NCBI GenBank assembly: GCA_003254905.1
Contig: QANU01098389.1
Coordinates: forward strand, 54,604-118,603
DNA: 64,000 nt
Direction of reading: 5' to 3'
Source of the DNA: Nissolia schottii
Taxonomy: Eukaryota; Streptophyta; Magnoliopsida; Fabales; Fabaceae
This document shows positions 1-10,900 of this stretch, one piece after another (within the stretch, counting starts at the first letter, position 1; each line of letters begins with the position of its first letter). The notes beneath the pieces are model-generated. The model searched no databases. It was given only the letters and a program-made list of their open reading frames with translations, and was not told the origin of the DNA. Both the position numbers and the translations under genes were made by a program.

Positions 1-1284
1 AAAGTTTTAAATTGGTCCATATTTGAATAAAGAGATATTTTCTAAAGTTAATATAGGACTATAAGTATTCCAACCAAGCAGATAACAACCTGCTTAAGCA
101 CGGTTTACAACTTAAGCGTAAGCTAGCTAGCTACGGTGTTTCACTAACGCTCAAGGAAGCAAGGCCATGGCAGGTGAATAGTGGCCCACCACACTCAAAC
201 CCTTATCACCATCAACCCCCCACACCCAAACCCAGTAACTCTAACTCTAACTCTCATGGAAGCAAGGCCATGGCAAATGAAGAGTGACCTTGGAGCTGCT
301 CATTTCCTCCCACTTCCATCTCTTCATAACCTCCACACCCTTGCCTACCATTGCCACTGCCACAACCTCTACACTGCCACCCATCACCACCAATACAATC
401 TCCAAACTCAAAAACTCACCCAAAATCACAAGCTCATATATGGTATTTTCGATAGCCGACGCTTAGCCCGTTAGTCACTGCCCCGTAACTGTTGTCGACA
501 ACGTCTCTCCAACTCACGTCTCTCTAACCGCTGCCGACAACGAGCTCAGATCTGACATTTTCGGAATAAAGGATGGGGAAGTGAGGAAGAGAGGGCTAGT
601 TAACAGCCACGTATGCTGCCATGACATCTCAAATAGACAGAAGGATGAACGGGGGAAACGGGGAAAAAAGTTCAAGGAACTATGAAGGGCTTTTTTTTTT
701 GTTCACAGACCTAGGTAGGCAAAGCGAAAAAGTTCAGAGATCTATGTGGACATTCTCCAATTAAATATTAAAACCAAATTCTCCTATGATAAAACGACCT
801 TAAAATATCAACGTATAACCAACTATATTTGATTTTAACTGACATAGACAGGGATAAAAGTTTGTGGTCCAACCTAGTACAAAAAGTTGCTTCACGCACT
901 AAAATTAGGTGGTGCCCTAAAGTCATCGCCTATTAAAGGAAAATATCAGTGTTTCTCTTTGACACAAGTAACTTATTGTATGCTGTTGATTTTTGAAAAA
1001 TAATAGAGAGGAAAGGATGTTGTATCATTTACATTGAATTAAGTAAAACCGTACCTAACTACATGTACTAAATATTAATTATCAAAAGTATGCTCCCTTA
1101 TAATTTAGGGAAAGTTTGATACATCGCCTCAAAGATTACCAGATAATTTGGATTACTTTTTAGAAATATTATCACTTGTTAAATTGTTGGTAATGTTACA
1201 TCATTGTATTTGGTATGCATAAATCATGTAACTAGAAATTCATAGTCTTTTTTAGTATATAAAAATGATTATGAAGTAATATAC
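1..1284. other. AT-rich intergenic DNA, no gene seen
   Basis: No supported gene. Positions 181-474 are CA/CT-rich and open in several frames, but the predicted peptides are low-complexity and resemble nothing I know. An 18-bp string, GGAAGCAAGGCCATGGCA, occurs at 155-172 and again at 258-275, so there is a small local duplication. Confidence 0.5.
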
Positions 1285-1363
1285 ATTATTTATTATTTAT
1301 TATTATTATTATTAATATCATTATTATTTTTATTATTATATTATTATTATTATCATTATATTA

Positions 1364-1394
<31 letters not shown>
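1285..1394. repeat. ATT/TTA trinucleotide microsatellite
   Basis: Runs of ATT/TTA interrupted by occasional ATC and ATA triplets, seen directly. It lies 240 bp upstream of a SINE. Confidence 0.9.
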
Positions 1395-1634
1395 GTAGGA
1401 TTATTCGGAGGTTGTAATTCAGATAAATACTTCTCATGGAGGTAACTTACATTATCACTTTGAAGACATGCATTACTTGAGTAATTCAGATTACCAATAA
1501 TTATGTTGCATCAAACAAATCAACGTGGATTATCAAATAATTTAAAAACTAAATTAACAATAATCTAAATAGATTATCTCGTGTGAAACCCCACCAACAC
1601 AATGGAAAGAATCTCTCCTCTCAATGAATTAATC

Positions 1635-1801
1635 AAGTGGTAAGCGGTTTGGTATCGCTTAAACAAAGTTCCGAGTTCGAGACATTGTGTACACAGTTAT
1701 CCCCGCTGGGAGACTCACCCGCCATAGCCAAGTGCGCGACCTGGGTCGACCCCGGATTAATCAAGGCTAAACCTTGGATTCTGGACAGACAACCTAAAAA
1801 A
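1635..1801 (+). mobile_element. tRNA-derived SINE with perfect target duplication
   Basis: A 167-bp element begins AAGTGGTAAGCGG, like the A-box region of plant SINEs (tRNA-like TGG-TAAG). Forty bases later comes GTTCGAGAC, a good match to the RNA polymerase III B box. The body has the GC-rich text typical of tRNA-related SINEs and ends in a short A run. It is flanked by a perfect 12-bp direct repeat AATGAATTAATC (1623-1634 and 1802-1813), the mark of LINE-driven retroposition. The 69-codon frame across it is accidental. The intact target duplication suggests a fairly recent insertion. The SINE family cannot be named without a database. Confidence 0.8.
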
Positions 1802-1813
1802 AATGAATTAATC

Positions 1814-3632
1814 GACATTGTTTCCTCCATCGTCTGTTTTATGTAGGAATAAGTTACATTATAATTCCTTTGTTCCGTTTCAATTATTTAAAATTAAATA
1901 CTATACATATTAAGATAAATAAAAAAAATATTTTGATAAATACATGCAATAATATGAATTAATAAAATTATCCTTATGTAAAGAAATAAATTTTTATTTC
2001 TAATACAATCACCGCCCAAAAAAGGAGCATTAGTAGCAGCCAATTTGCAATGGTTGCTCAGAGCAGCTACCGGTTGCATTTGGCGGCACTTCAATGCAAC
2101 TGCCTCCATTCACTTAGTAATTAAGACCCTGTTTATTACATAAAATAACATATAATAGTATTAATTAATATTACAATTTTAAATTTTATCACATGTTTGG
2201 TGCATCACATGATAGTATAACATTATCCGGTCAATCTCATTTTTATCCTATAATCATAGCATAAAGTTACCGTGTCTCTTGAGACTTGATAATACTATTT
2301 CTTATATCCATTCCTAAATTAAAGCCAACTTTCGTTTTCCAATGTGTATCCCCTCAGCTGCCACCCACCATTACCAATGACGTTGTCCTTTTTTTATTTA
2401 AGTGATTTTTTGGTTGATTCAAATTGTTTTCCCATGTTCTTTCATCTATGAACGCTAAAGCGGCACTAATCGAAGAAGCTCCTGCAAAAGTAGATCTCCA
2501 TCTAGCCAACAACTCCAACTGATGGCAGTGTCTTCCCCAATTTCCTATAACTATTTACATTGGATCTCTTCCTCTCCACTGATTCTAAATTTCTAATAAC
2601 ATCTCCAAAATTTAACATTTTTATTTTTATCTCAAATAGTTGGTTTTATGTGTGATTTGGTCTTATTGAATCCTTGTCGCGCTTGTTCTTTCTAGTTCTT
2701 CTTGTTACTCAATTTTGTGGGTTGAGCTTAATTTGATGCAAGGATTTGCCTCAAGGGTGCCTTGTGTATACATCCCACTGCGCGACTGAGTACGATAGAG
2801 AGGTGTAAGATCATGTTTTCATTTTTATAGTTTATCTTTCGTTGTGAAAATTAAGATATATGATGATTTTCTCTTTGGTTGATTTTATATAATTACAGAT
2901 TAAAAACACAAGAAAAAATAAAATTATATAATTAAATATGATACACCAAACATTGTATAGTATAAAAATTTATACCATGTATTTTTTATACTATATTATC
3001 AAGTCTTATACTATAATGTTTAATACTATTATGTGTGTTATAGTAAAATAATCTGCAAAAGAATATGATGGTCTAAGATAAGGGTGTTTGGGTGAAATAT
3101 TAGAGAACAATGAAGATGAAAGGGTCGTATAGGACAAGATCGAACTGAGCGATATCAACTTGATGAAAACCAACTCAAATAAATGTCAGTTGACCAAACA
3201 AATGAACAATGGTCGGGGTGATATTAAAGGCATGAATTAGTGATCAATTTGTAAAAAGGTCAAATACTGGTCAAATGAAAATGGCGACCCTATGTGAGAC
3301 TTTTTTATTAAGTGGTCGACTGGTAAAATGGTCGAATACTTGTCAATCTAAAGTGGCGACCATGTATGAGACTTTAGTATCTTTTTATAACATTTTTGAT
3401 GATCACTTCACGTCGTCCTACACAGAAGTACAAAGAAAAAGACAATTGTTGGCGCCTCTTTTTAAAATCAAATTCGAAAGAAAAGTTATTTGGGACAACA
3501 TGTACGAATAATGGGTAATGGTTATTAGAAAACATGCATACACTTCTGAGGTTCTATACCTCTTCTTCTTTAGGTTCGATTTTGTTTTCAGTAATTTCCT
3601 AGTCCAATATTTCAGGGATTTTGATTTTGATA
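1814..3632. other. AT-rich intergenic DNA with degenerate repeats
   Basis: No gene seen. TGTTTGGTGCATCACATGAT near 2194 resembles the inverse of a stretch near 2940-2960 (ATGATACACCAAACA), so 2128-3055 may be the remains of a foldback element with diverged ends. A 46-bp direct repeat lies at 3258-3303 and 3330-3375 (period 72), built around GGTC-AATACT and GGCGACC. Confidence 0.4.
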
Positions 3633-3640
3633 GTATTTTG

Positions 3641-4109
3641 TAGGACTGAACATGGGTGGAGTCAACCCATTGACCCAATCCAACCCAAATTCCTTTTAGG
3701 TCAGATTGGGTCAGGTCGGCGGGTTGAACCCAACGCGTATATAAGGTCGGGTGTTGGGCCTGACATCTGGAACCTGACTCGCTGACTCGCCTATCTTTTT
3801 TGTTATTTAAGTATTACTATTATTATCTTATATTTATTAAAAAACAATTTTTTTGTTATTAAATTTATTTTCTTATGCATTAAAAAATATTTTTAATTAA
3901 AAAATAGATTTTTATTAAAAAAGGAAATATTATTTTTTATTTAAAAAAAAAAAAATCATGATGGGTCACCGCCGCCCCGCCTAACCTGATCCCCTCTGGA
4001 AGGTCGCAGGTCTAGCGGGAACCAACCTTAAAAAAATGCAAAAATGACCTGACTTGCTACCTGTCTTAGGCTGATCGGGTCTCTAACGCTAGCGAGTCCG
4101 ACACCCCTA
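3641..4109. mobile_element. Non-autonomous hAT element (deletion derivative)
   Basis: A 469-bp element starts TAGGACTGAACATGGG and ends CCGACACCCCTA. It is flanked by an 8-bp repeat GTATTTTG (3633-3640 and 4110-4117), the duplication length made by hAT transposases. Its ends are full of GACCC/GGGTC motifs. Its right half (about 3960-4109) is clearly related to the right end of the large hAT element at 33971-37892: both contain a GGT-GC-GGTCT-CGGG-ACCAA string followed by an A run, ATGCAA and a GACC. The centre is AT-rich and has no coding capacity. It therefore looks like an internal deletion derivative mobilised by the same transposase family. Confidence 0.8.
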
Positions 4110-4312
4110 GTATTTTGGTACTTGTTAAGAGAAGCTCTACTCCAACTTCCATGAAATAGCTCAAATCTTGGGTTTCTAAATCTTTTTAATTGTGTTTGTG
4201 TTCGGTCCAGCCAAGTATATGTTCCAACTCTTTATTTCTTTTAATTATTACTATTATTATTATTATTTTAATATGATTGAGTTTTTGGTGTGAGCTCAAT
4301 GTATTTATTCAG

Positions 4313-4549
4313 GAGTTCCGTAATTGGGAATCTGCGTGGGCTATGGAGGCTTTATTCATCATTGTTTATGACATTAGGGTTCTTGCCAAGAAGGTATTAT
4401 TGTCAATTATCTTCTCCTGTGAAAGTTTTGTGTGCTATATTCTTTTGGTTGAACTTGGGGATGAGATTTTGTGTAATTGTTTTTTTTTTTTTTTTCTCTT
4501 GTAGACTAATAAAGAGTTGGCTTCAAATGGGAAATCACCCCGGAAGTTG
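4313..4549 (+). pseudogene. EER5: EER5/THP1-like (PCI domain) gene fragment, two exons
   Basis: Positions 4313-4393 encode 27 residues beginning EFRNWESAWAMEAL and ending IRVLAKK. This matches the conserved block of plant EER5/THP1, a PCI-domain subunit of the TREX-2 mRNA export complex. A GT-AG intron with a long T tract (4394-4504) follows. The next exon, 4505-4549, reads TNKELASNGKSPRKL, again the next block of that family. After that the similarity stops: the expected continuation is absent and the text becomes unrelated. No upstream exons are seen; the hAT derivative lies just upstream. Retention of the intron points to a DNA-level duplication or capture, not a retrocopy. The family match rests on memory, without an alignment. 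Confidence 0.65.
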
Positions 4550-7500
4550 GCGTTTGGGAAAGGGCGATCAGGGAAAGAGAAATTGGCAGTGGGAGAAATT
4601 TGAAGAATGCGGTGTGCTACGTCGTTGGCACAGAGTTTTGCTCAATATGGAGAGTAATTAGATGAAATGTCACATTGAAGTCATTGATCCTTCTTCACAT
4701 GAAAGATTCACAAATTGTGGAGGTTAAAGGGCAATAAGTTACATCATTTTGTTTCTGATTTGAAGAGCTAGTTATTTTATAAAATAGAGGAAGTTGTTGA
4801 TTTAGGAATTCTAATACTTGAGGATTGCGTTGCTATTGTATCAAATGTGTTTTGCATTCTAATTCTATCAACCATTAAATTAAATTGTGACATTACCTAT
4901 GGATATGATCCTAGCAAGAGTATAGCACAGATCTCTGAGTTGGAAGCTAACTGCTTGTATTATTCCACCTGTAGTAAGTAAAGAATGGTACTTTTGATTC
5001 TGCTTATTTTCAAGCGTTTTTATTCAACTTCCTTCAGATTTCAAAGTTGTATTTTCTTAATTGATATTCAGAAGTCGTAGTTGAAGTTTGCTTGTGTCTT
5101 GAATCTGTGGTGCTTTCTCTCTCAGGGCTGAACAAGGATAAGCAAAAATATTTCACTTGATTGAACAAGGGTTGAATGTGTGCCTATGCCATAGTGCTAG
5201 AGATTCTTCCTTCTTTGATGTTGTGGCTTATCAGCTTACTCGCAAGGTTAATTTCTTTATTATTAGTTTAAAGTAATATCTGATATGTGTTAGGAAAGGC
5301 ATGTATATGCAATGGAAAAATCACAAGCACGCAGTGGAAGTAATAACTTTTCCCGCTTGAATTGAACCAGATTAACGCCCACAATTTCTGGAACAAGCGG
5401 CTGAAGTCGTGTTGAAAACGAAGCACAAAATAGTACTCAACAAATACCAAAACGAGCCAAAAGGTTCTCCAAAATGAAAACCGGCAGCACTAACGCTGTG
5501 ATATGCATGTATGTTGTACGCGATGTGTATATATGCCTTCAGAGCATATCTTTGACCAGGTATGTATTTAAGGATTTGAAATCCTTTAAATCAAAACTGA
5601 ATCTTTTTTTTTTTAAGTAAGATATTAATAGATATGATAATAATTAAGGTAAGTTTTGGACCCAATTTGATAGAGGCCATAACACATCAATACAATGAGA
5701 TTTTCCTTGCTGCTATATGTATGTTAGCTGCTATGCTCTTTGTTTACTTTATTGGGAAATCGATCTGTTCAATATGTGTACACTTTACTGAATTATCATA
5801 CTGAGGTACCGTCCCTCAATAAAATGTTAAAATTCATAGCAAATTTGCTAAGAAATCATGGAAATTGCAGCAGCTTGACAATTCTTTTAAATGATATATA
5901 AAAAGCAATGAATATAGCAACTAATTGACATCTTTGATAACTGGATTTAACTGACTTCACCTTTTAACTATAGCATTTTTTTCTTTCTGGGTTTGCTTTT
6001 ATTTGGTGAACTGAAATTAGACCACAGGATCAACTTTTGTGAGGTAGAAATTATTGGCAATGATTTGTTAAAAGCTTTGCTGCATTGCATTGCTGTAGGA
6101 TAAATGAAAATAGTTTCAGTGGAAGAATTCCTAGCTTCATGCAGAATTGGAAATTACTTCAACTTTATAGAGTCGTGCTTGTATCATTCTTTTGTTGTTT
6201 ACTTAGTCTTCTGTCATGTCTGTAATCCTAAATATAGCTATATGAATTCGGACACACATGTCTCAGCATCTCACTTACATACCTCGTATAAGCAACCTTA
6301 GTCTCATCAAATGCAACTTAAAGGGCATTTGTGTCTTAATTAGTTAATCATGAAACGGCTTTCTGTTATGTTTGCTGTTTGGTATGATTATTTTAAGCAA
6401 GGTCATTACTTTCTTTCCTTTCAATATATATTTATTCTTACCGGTTATCATTTTGCTACTAGTTTATTGCCATTGGTATATTAATATTATAAGGAATTAC
6501 ACCCAGCTTTAAATTGAAGAATGACTTGATATTCAAGGAACAGGAGTTTTTGTGGATGGCCCTGGAGCTGGCAAACACACCGTAACGTCTAACATTATAA
6601 GGTCGGTAATAGCTGAGGCTATATGCTTTGTGTCTATTGATTCTTCATATTCCATCAAATCTTATTACCTGCAAACCAATCCAGGCTTGCAACCACCAAA
6701 TCCTCCCCTTCTGCACCACTATCTCCACCTGCACTAGCTTCTTCAGGTTCTTTGTTGTATTATTGACAATGTTTTTTTTAAAAACTTTGCTGCATTGCAT
6801 TGCTTTGTTGCATTGAAGTAGGATATTCTGTTTCTTTAAATGTTCAAAGGCTATTTTTCAAAGGCTAATGTTTAAACTATCCTGCATTACTTTGGTTATG
6901 TGAATTCCTATCTTTTGCTTTTAATCTCTCTTGACTTTCCCTCATTTTGGTGAAGGGTTACTTGTCTGATCTCTGAAGGTGCAAAGATTTGTATTCGCCA
7001 CCTTGAATATTGCTACTCTTGTGTATAACTTTTGAAAGGGCAAACTGAATATTTTTGTTTGGACTTCTTTTATACCTTGTGAGAACCTTATCCACTATTA
7101 ATCTTACTCTAGTCATTATACAACTAATAGAAAAGGTAGTGTAAAATGAATTAATGCAAACTATGTAAAACTTTCCTCTTTTACATGTTTTCTTCTTTCT
7201 CTCTAAGCCCTTTCTTCCTAAAGCTTTCCTTTGTTGATGGAGACCAAAGATCAGTTCTATGTCAAGCCTTAACTAATTAGCTTAGCAGGCTCGGTTTTAG
7301 AACTGCTAGTTTGTTAATTAATCATGTTTATGTGTCTGATATGTTCTCAATTTCTTTTCAATTACAGGCTACTGATTTAAGAGTCACCAATAGGAGTAAG
7401 ACCCTCATCCTCTGCCAATCCATAGTCCTTGATGTTTATTAGGCTATTGAAGTTAGTTTTCAATTTATTATTAGTACTAACTCAGCCATATTTGTTAGGT

Positions 7501-7879
7501 TGTCAAAGTAGATTTAAGTTTATTTTTAATTTCTTGGTTTTTGGTATTTCATGTTGGTAATGGTCTTTTTTTGGATGTTACCTAGAATTGTGATTTTGAC
7601 CATTGGTTTATTGACCCTGTGATCAACTCACGTGTTAAGTTTATTATTCTTATTGAAATGGAATTTAATAATTGGAGGTTTGTGTTATTGAGACATTCAT
7701 AAACTTTGCATATCTCATTGATACATAATTCAAGCTATGCCATAATACTTTAGCGACATAAAATTGTTATAGAATGAAATGAATTTTAATGAATTATTAC
7801 TAAATATCAAAATATTAAGCCTCCAAAATCAATCTAGCTAATAAGCATCCAATTCTTGAAAGAAAGGAAAAAAAAAAAC
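4550..7879. other. Gene-like but unassigned region
   Basis: The sequence has the T-rich, intron-like texture of transcribed plant DNA, but I cannot assign a gene. Two stretches look exon-like. The first, about 5126-5245, reads through an HSARDSSFFDVVAYQLTRK-like peptide and ends at a possible GT donor, with an in-frame stop near its start. The second, about 6541-6630, opens with GVFVDGPGAGKHTVTS. Neither is recognised. The string TTTGCTGCATTGCATTGCT occurs at 6076-6094 and 6786-6804, so a segment may have been duplicated. The region may be a decayed gene joined to the EER5-like exons. Confidence 0.3.
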
Positions 7880-8163
7880 ATTCTAACCGCCGCAAATAAA
7901 AGTTGAATAAAAATAAAATTTATACATAATGGCGGTTTGAACTTCCGCAAAAAAAAAAATTTACAAACAAATGAAAGTTAAACGTAACAGCAGGTTGAAA
8001 TTGTCGCAAAATATTCGTGGCAGATTTTCCAGCCGTTCTTAGAAACTGGCATGAAACGATCTCGCAGCGCTCAATCCAACGAAAGACCAACAGCCACGAA
8101 ATTCATTTAGCAGAGCTTAAAACCATCGCTAAAATGCCGCAAATTTCAATTTTTGGGGTAGTG
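7880..8163 (-). mobile_element. CACTA-like transposon terminus (tentative)
   Basis: Read on the minus strand the stretch begins CACTACCCC at 8163. It then carries short GCGGC/GCGAC-type motifs repeated in both orientations (near 7888, 7930, 8005 and 8135). CACTA (En/Spm) elements start with CACTA and have such subterminal repeats. The other end is not clear, no 3-bp duplication could be confirmed, and no transposase is present, so this is at most a terminal fragment or a small decayed element. Confidence 0.35.
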
Positions 8164-8815
8164 AATTGTTATTCTTTTCACATCTACTATACTAATAAAC
8201 GCTCCACTACAACTAGGGGTATGAATGAAGAAAAAAAAAGAAGTAATTACACATAGATATAAATAAGCAGATATTTTAAAACCCTAAAAAGTATATAATA
8301 GTCAGTTAATACAGAACCGAAGGAGTACATGCCAAACTAACCTTGATAGTGCTACCGCTTAGTTATAATACAATATTAAGGGTGTGTTTGGCTAGGATAG
8401 AATTGAGGTAAAAGTTTAATGGATCCAATTGATAATTTTTTTACCTCAACTAAGCACACCTTATAAAATAATTTGCGCCTTAATTAATCATTGTTATTGA
8501 TGGTAGTCACCTCCTAAACAACAACACCAACAATAATATTTTTGGATTTTCCCTATCATTGTTGCGAAGGGATATTTCTTGTATAAACAATCTCACTAAA
8601 TAATATATATATATCAATAATATATTTAAATCTAATCCAGCTCGAGATACTATGGTTGTCCCTCTTGACACAAGTTTTTTTCCTCGCGTCTTGAACCTGA
8701 AACTCTATAGAGAAAAAATGAGTTTGCCTATCACTCAACCAATCTTGTATTAGTATTTGAATTTTAATTTAAATGATATATATCAAATTTAAAGATTTTA
8801 TCAATATATATGATT
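8164..8815. other. Intergenic DNA with an 80-bp foldback
   Basis: No gene. At 8381-8460 GGTGTGTTTGGCTAGGATAG runs into GAGGTAAAAG. Its inverse, TTTTTACCTCAACTAAGCACACC, closes the stretch, making a very short MITE-like hairpin. No target duplication was found. The rest is AT-rich. Confidence 0.4.
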
Positions 8816-9397
8816 TTATTCAATACATAAAACATCATCTTCTGAATCCATACGTAAATCATCATCAGCATCAACAGGTAAATACTCTTTGTCGTCACTT
8901 CTATTAGATAACACTTCTCTCATTAGCGTATTTTCACATTGAGATAAGTTCATACAAACAGAAGTTTGAGTCATATTGGTTGAAGTTGTAAATGGAGAAT
9001 GAAAAGTTTGAGGATTTTGAGATAGGCTCACATCTTCTTGAAATACGGGAGCAAAATTTGTCATTGACAACTGGGTGTTGATAGGATTTGAGAGACCACT
9101 CTCAATATTCACATGAGTCTCTCCCTCTCTTGTCTCTACCTCGACAAACACCTCCATTGAAGCTAAATCTGGATTTTGCTCAAAAGCATCTATCATGCAT
9201 GTAACATATTCATCATCAAGCATATCAACACCAATAGATTTCAACCTATCACCTGACCCTTGTACTAGTCGAAAAAGAATTCTTGATACAAATTGATTTT
9301 CCTGTAACCTTAATTTCAAACAATTTTTTTTCTTCAAATCATCTAAACACATACCCCTCTTAATCATCATAGATGTTAGATTAGGACCATCATACAT
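8816..9397 (-). pseudogene. Mutator-like (MuDR-type) transposase, N-terminal fragment
   Basis: A 193-codon minus-strand frame starts MYDGPNLTSMMIKRGMCLDD. It continues with a leucine-rich stretch and then MLDDEYVTCMIDAFEQNP followed by MEVFVEV. This order (DGG-like opening, LDDLK, L-DDE-V--M, then a beta-strand VEV) is the N-terminal domain of plant MuDR-like transposases. It then passes into a Ser/Thr/Asn-rich linker and ends in an acidic DDDLRMDSEDD tail. The zinc-finger DNA-binding and DDE catalytic domains that should follow are absent, so the product is truncated to about a quarter of the normal length. Upstream at 9800-10165 is a TATA-bearing leader that fits its 5' end. Confidence 0.6.
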
Positions 9398-9799
9398 AAA
9401 CCCATTTTACCTTCATACATTATTCCATTAGAATAAATGAGCACAATAAGATATTTCCTCATTTTCTAATTCTGTATAAAATACATTCTATGTCAAACAC
9501 ACATTGTTTAACAAACTAATATAGACAACATTTATATAATACTACTACATATACTATACTATACTACTCTATGCATCAATCTATCATAAATTGCTTAGCA
9601 AACTAATATAGACAACATTTATATGATCAATTTAAAGATTACATTTAAAGAAATTCATGTAATTCACACATACTAATTAAACTATAAATTTTAATAAATT
9701 AAAACTTACAAGTTTGACGCACCAATTGAATCAGTTACTCCTAACCTTCAGCAATCCAAGAGCTGGACAGGGAATTAGGATTTTAGAGAGAGAATGAAT

Positions 9800-10165
9800 T
9801 TCTAGAGAGAGAATGGATTTTTAGAAAATGAGAATGGATGAAGGGGTTTGGGGGGTGGTCGGGTTATTATATAAGGACCAAGGGCAAATTCGCCAAATCG
9901 GTTGGCAAATTTGTATAGAATTTGCCAAACTGGTTGGCGAATATAGTGCACATGTGGCGGCCACGTTGGCGAATTTGGGGGTGGTTCGCCTACTGCATTG
10001 GCGAATCCTACATGGCTTCGCCTAGCAAATTGGCGAATTTGACGTGGCCTCGCCACGTGGCCATGGGTGTCATGCTGGTCAAAACAAGTGTATTCCTGTA
10101 ATATGTTTTGAAATAAGGGCATTTGGTATTTTGTTTGAGTAACAGGGGCATTATAATAAAAAACT
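9800..10165 (-). promoter_or_regulatory. 5' end of the Mutator-like element: TATA and TTGGCGAA repeats
   Basis: GC-richer than its surroundings and packed with at least six copies of TTGGCGAA or its inverse TTCGCCAA/TTCGCCTA between about 9888 and 10040. A minus-strand TATA-like TTATATAATAA lies near 9866-9876. The outer edge near 10145-10165 reads GGGGCATTATAATAAAAA, similar in style to MULE termini. Orientation and position fit a promoter/terminal region for the transposase fragment at 8816-9397. No second terminus or target duplication was identified. Confidence 0.4.
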
Positions 10166-10621
10166 CCTCTTCATGTAATTAGATCATTATTATATAGTTC
10201 GGTCATGCATCATAACTAAAATTTTAATTTTAGATATATGTTTTTTATAATTCAAATATATTTAACTTTTTGATTATTGGCTTTGGGTATGAAGTAACTT
10301 TAAATTCTCAACTGTCCCACCATTAGAGGGGTCTAGCAATTAGTAACCGGGCTTACACCAACCATTGGTCATGCAAAAAAAACTATATTTAACTTTTTTG
10401 ATAATGAATTCAAATATATTCAATTAGTATATAATAACTTTTTTAGTAATGTAATTGATTCCCAACATAAAAAAATATAATCAAAATCAAATTGTTTGAT
10501 CAAAAAGAAATATTTAAATAGTAATCTAATTGATTCAACGCATAAAAAATAATATCGAAATCAATTTTTAATCAAAAAAAATATTTAAATCAAGGGATTT
10601 ACTTTGCTACCCCATAAACTT
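10166..10621. other. AT-rich intergenic DNA
   Basis: No gene and no clear element. Two loosely similar AT-rich stretches near 10430-10510 and 10510-10590 (both with TAAT-TAATTGATTC followed by CATAAAAAA) suggest an old local duplication. Confidence 0.4.
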
Positions 10622-10624
10622 TAA

Positions 10625-10897
10625 GACAGTGTTTGGTAAACGTCTCGTGGCACAGAGACAATAGAAATAGAACATGTTTGGAGAATGAGACAAAAACATA
10701 AAACCTAAAATTGTCTTTGTCTTATGATAACTTTTAACTAATTTTATACATCTAAAAAAGATAACTACAAAAGAGATATTTGAGAAGTAACGAATACGTC
10801 TCTGTCATACCTACAAAACGGAGGGACGCAAGAGATGCGTCTCTGCTGTCATTACGTCTCTGTATGTTTTGTCCCAGGACGCTTACTAAACGCTGCC
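10625..10897. mobile_element. PIF/Harbinger (Tourist-like) MITE
   Basis: A 273-bp element has terminal inverted repeats GACAGTGTTTGGTAAACGTC at the left and, read inward from the right, GGCAGCGTTTAGTAAGCGTC. It is flanked by the trinucleotide TAA on both sides (10622-10624 and 10898-10900), the target preference of PIF/Harbinger transposases. It has no coding frame, so it is non-autonomous. Small differences between the two ends show moderate age. Confidence 0.75.
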
Positions 10898-10900
10898 TAA

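Noticed and set aside
181-474. 97-codon and overlapping open frames as a gene
   Set aside because: His/Thr/Pro-rich translation of a CA/CT-rich stretch, open in several frames, no family resemblance.
1637-1846. 69-codon frame (MVSGLVSLKQ...) as a small protein
   Set aside because: It coincides with the SINE body, including the polymerase III B box; the frame is accidental.
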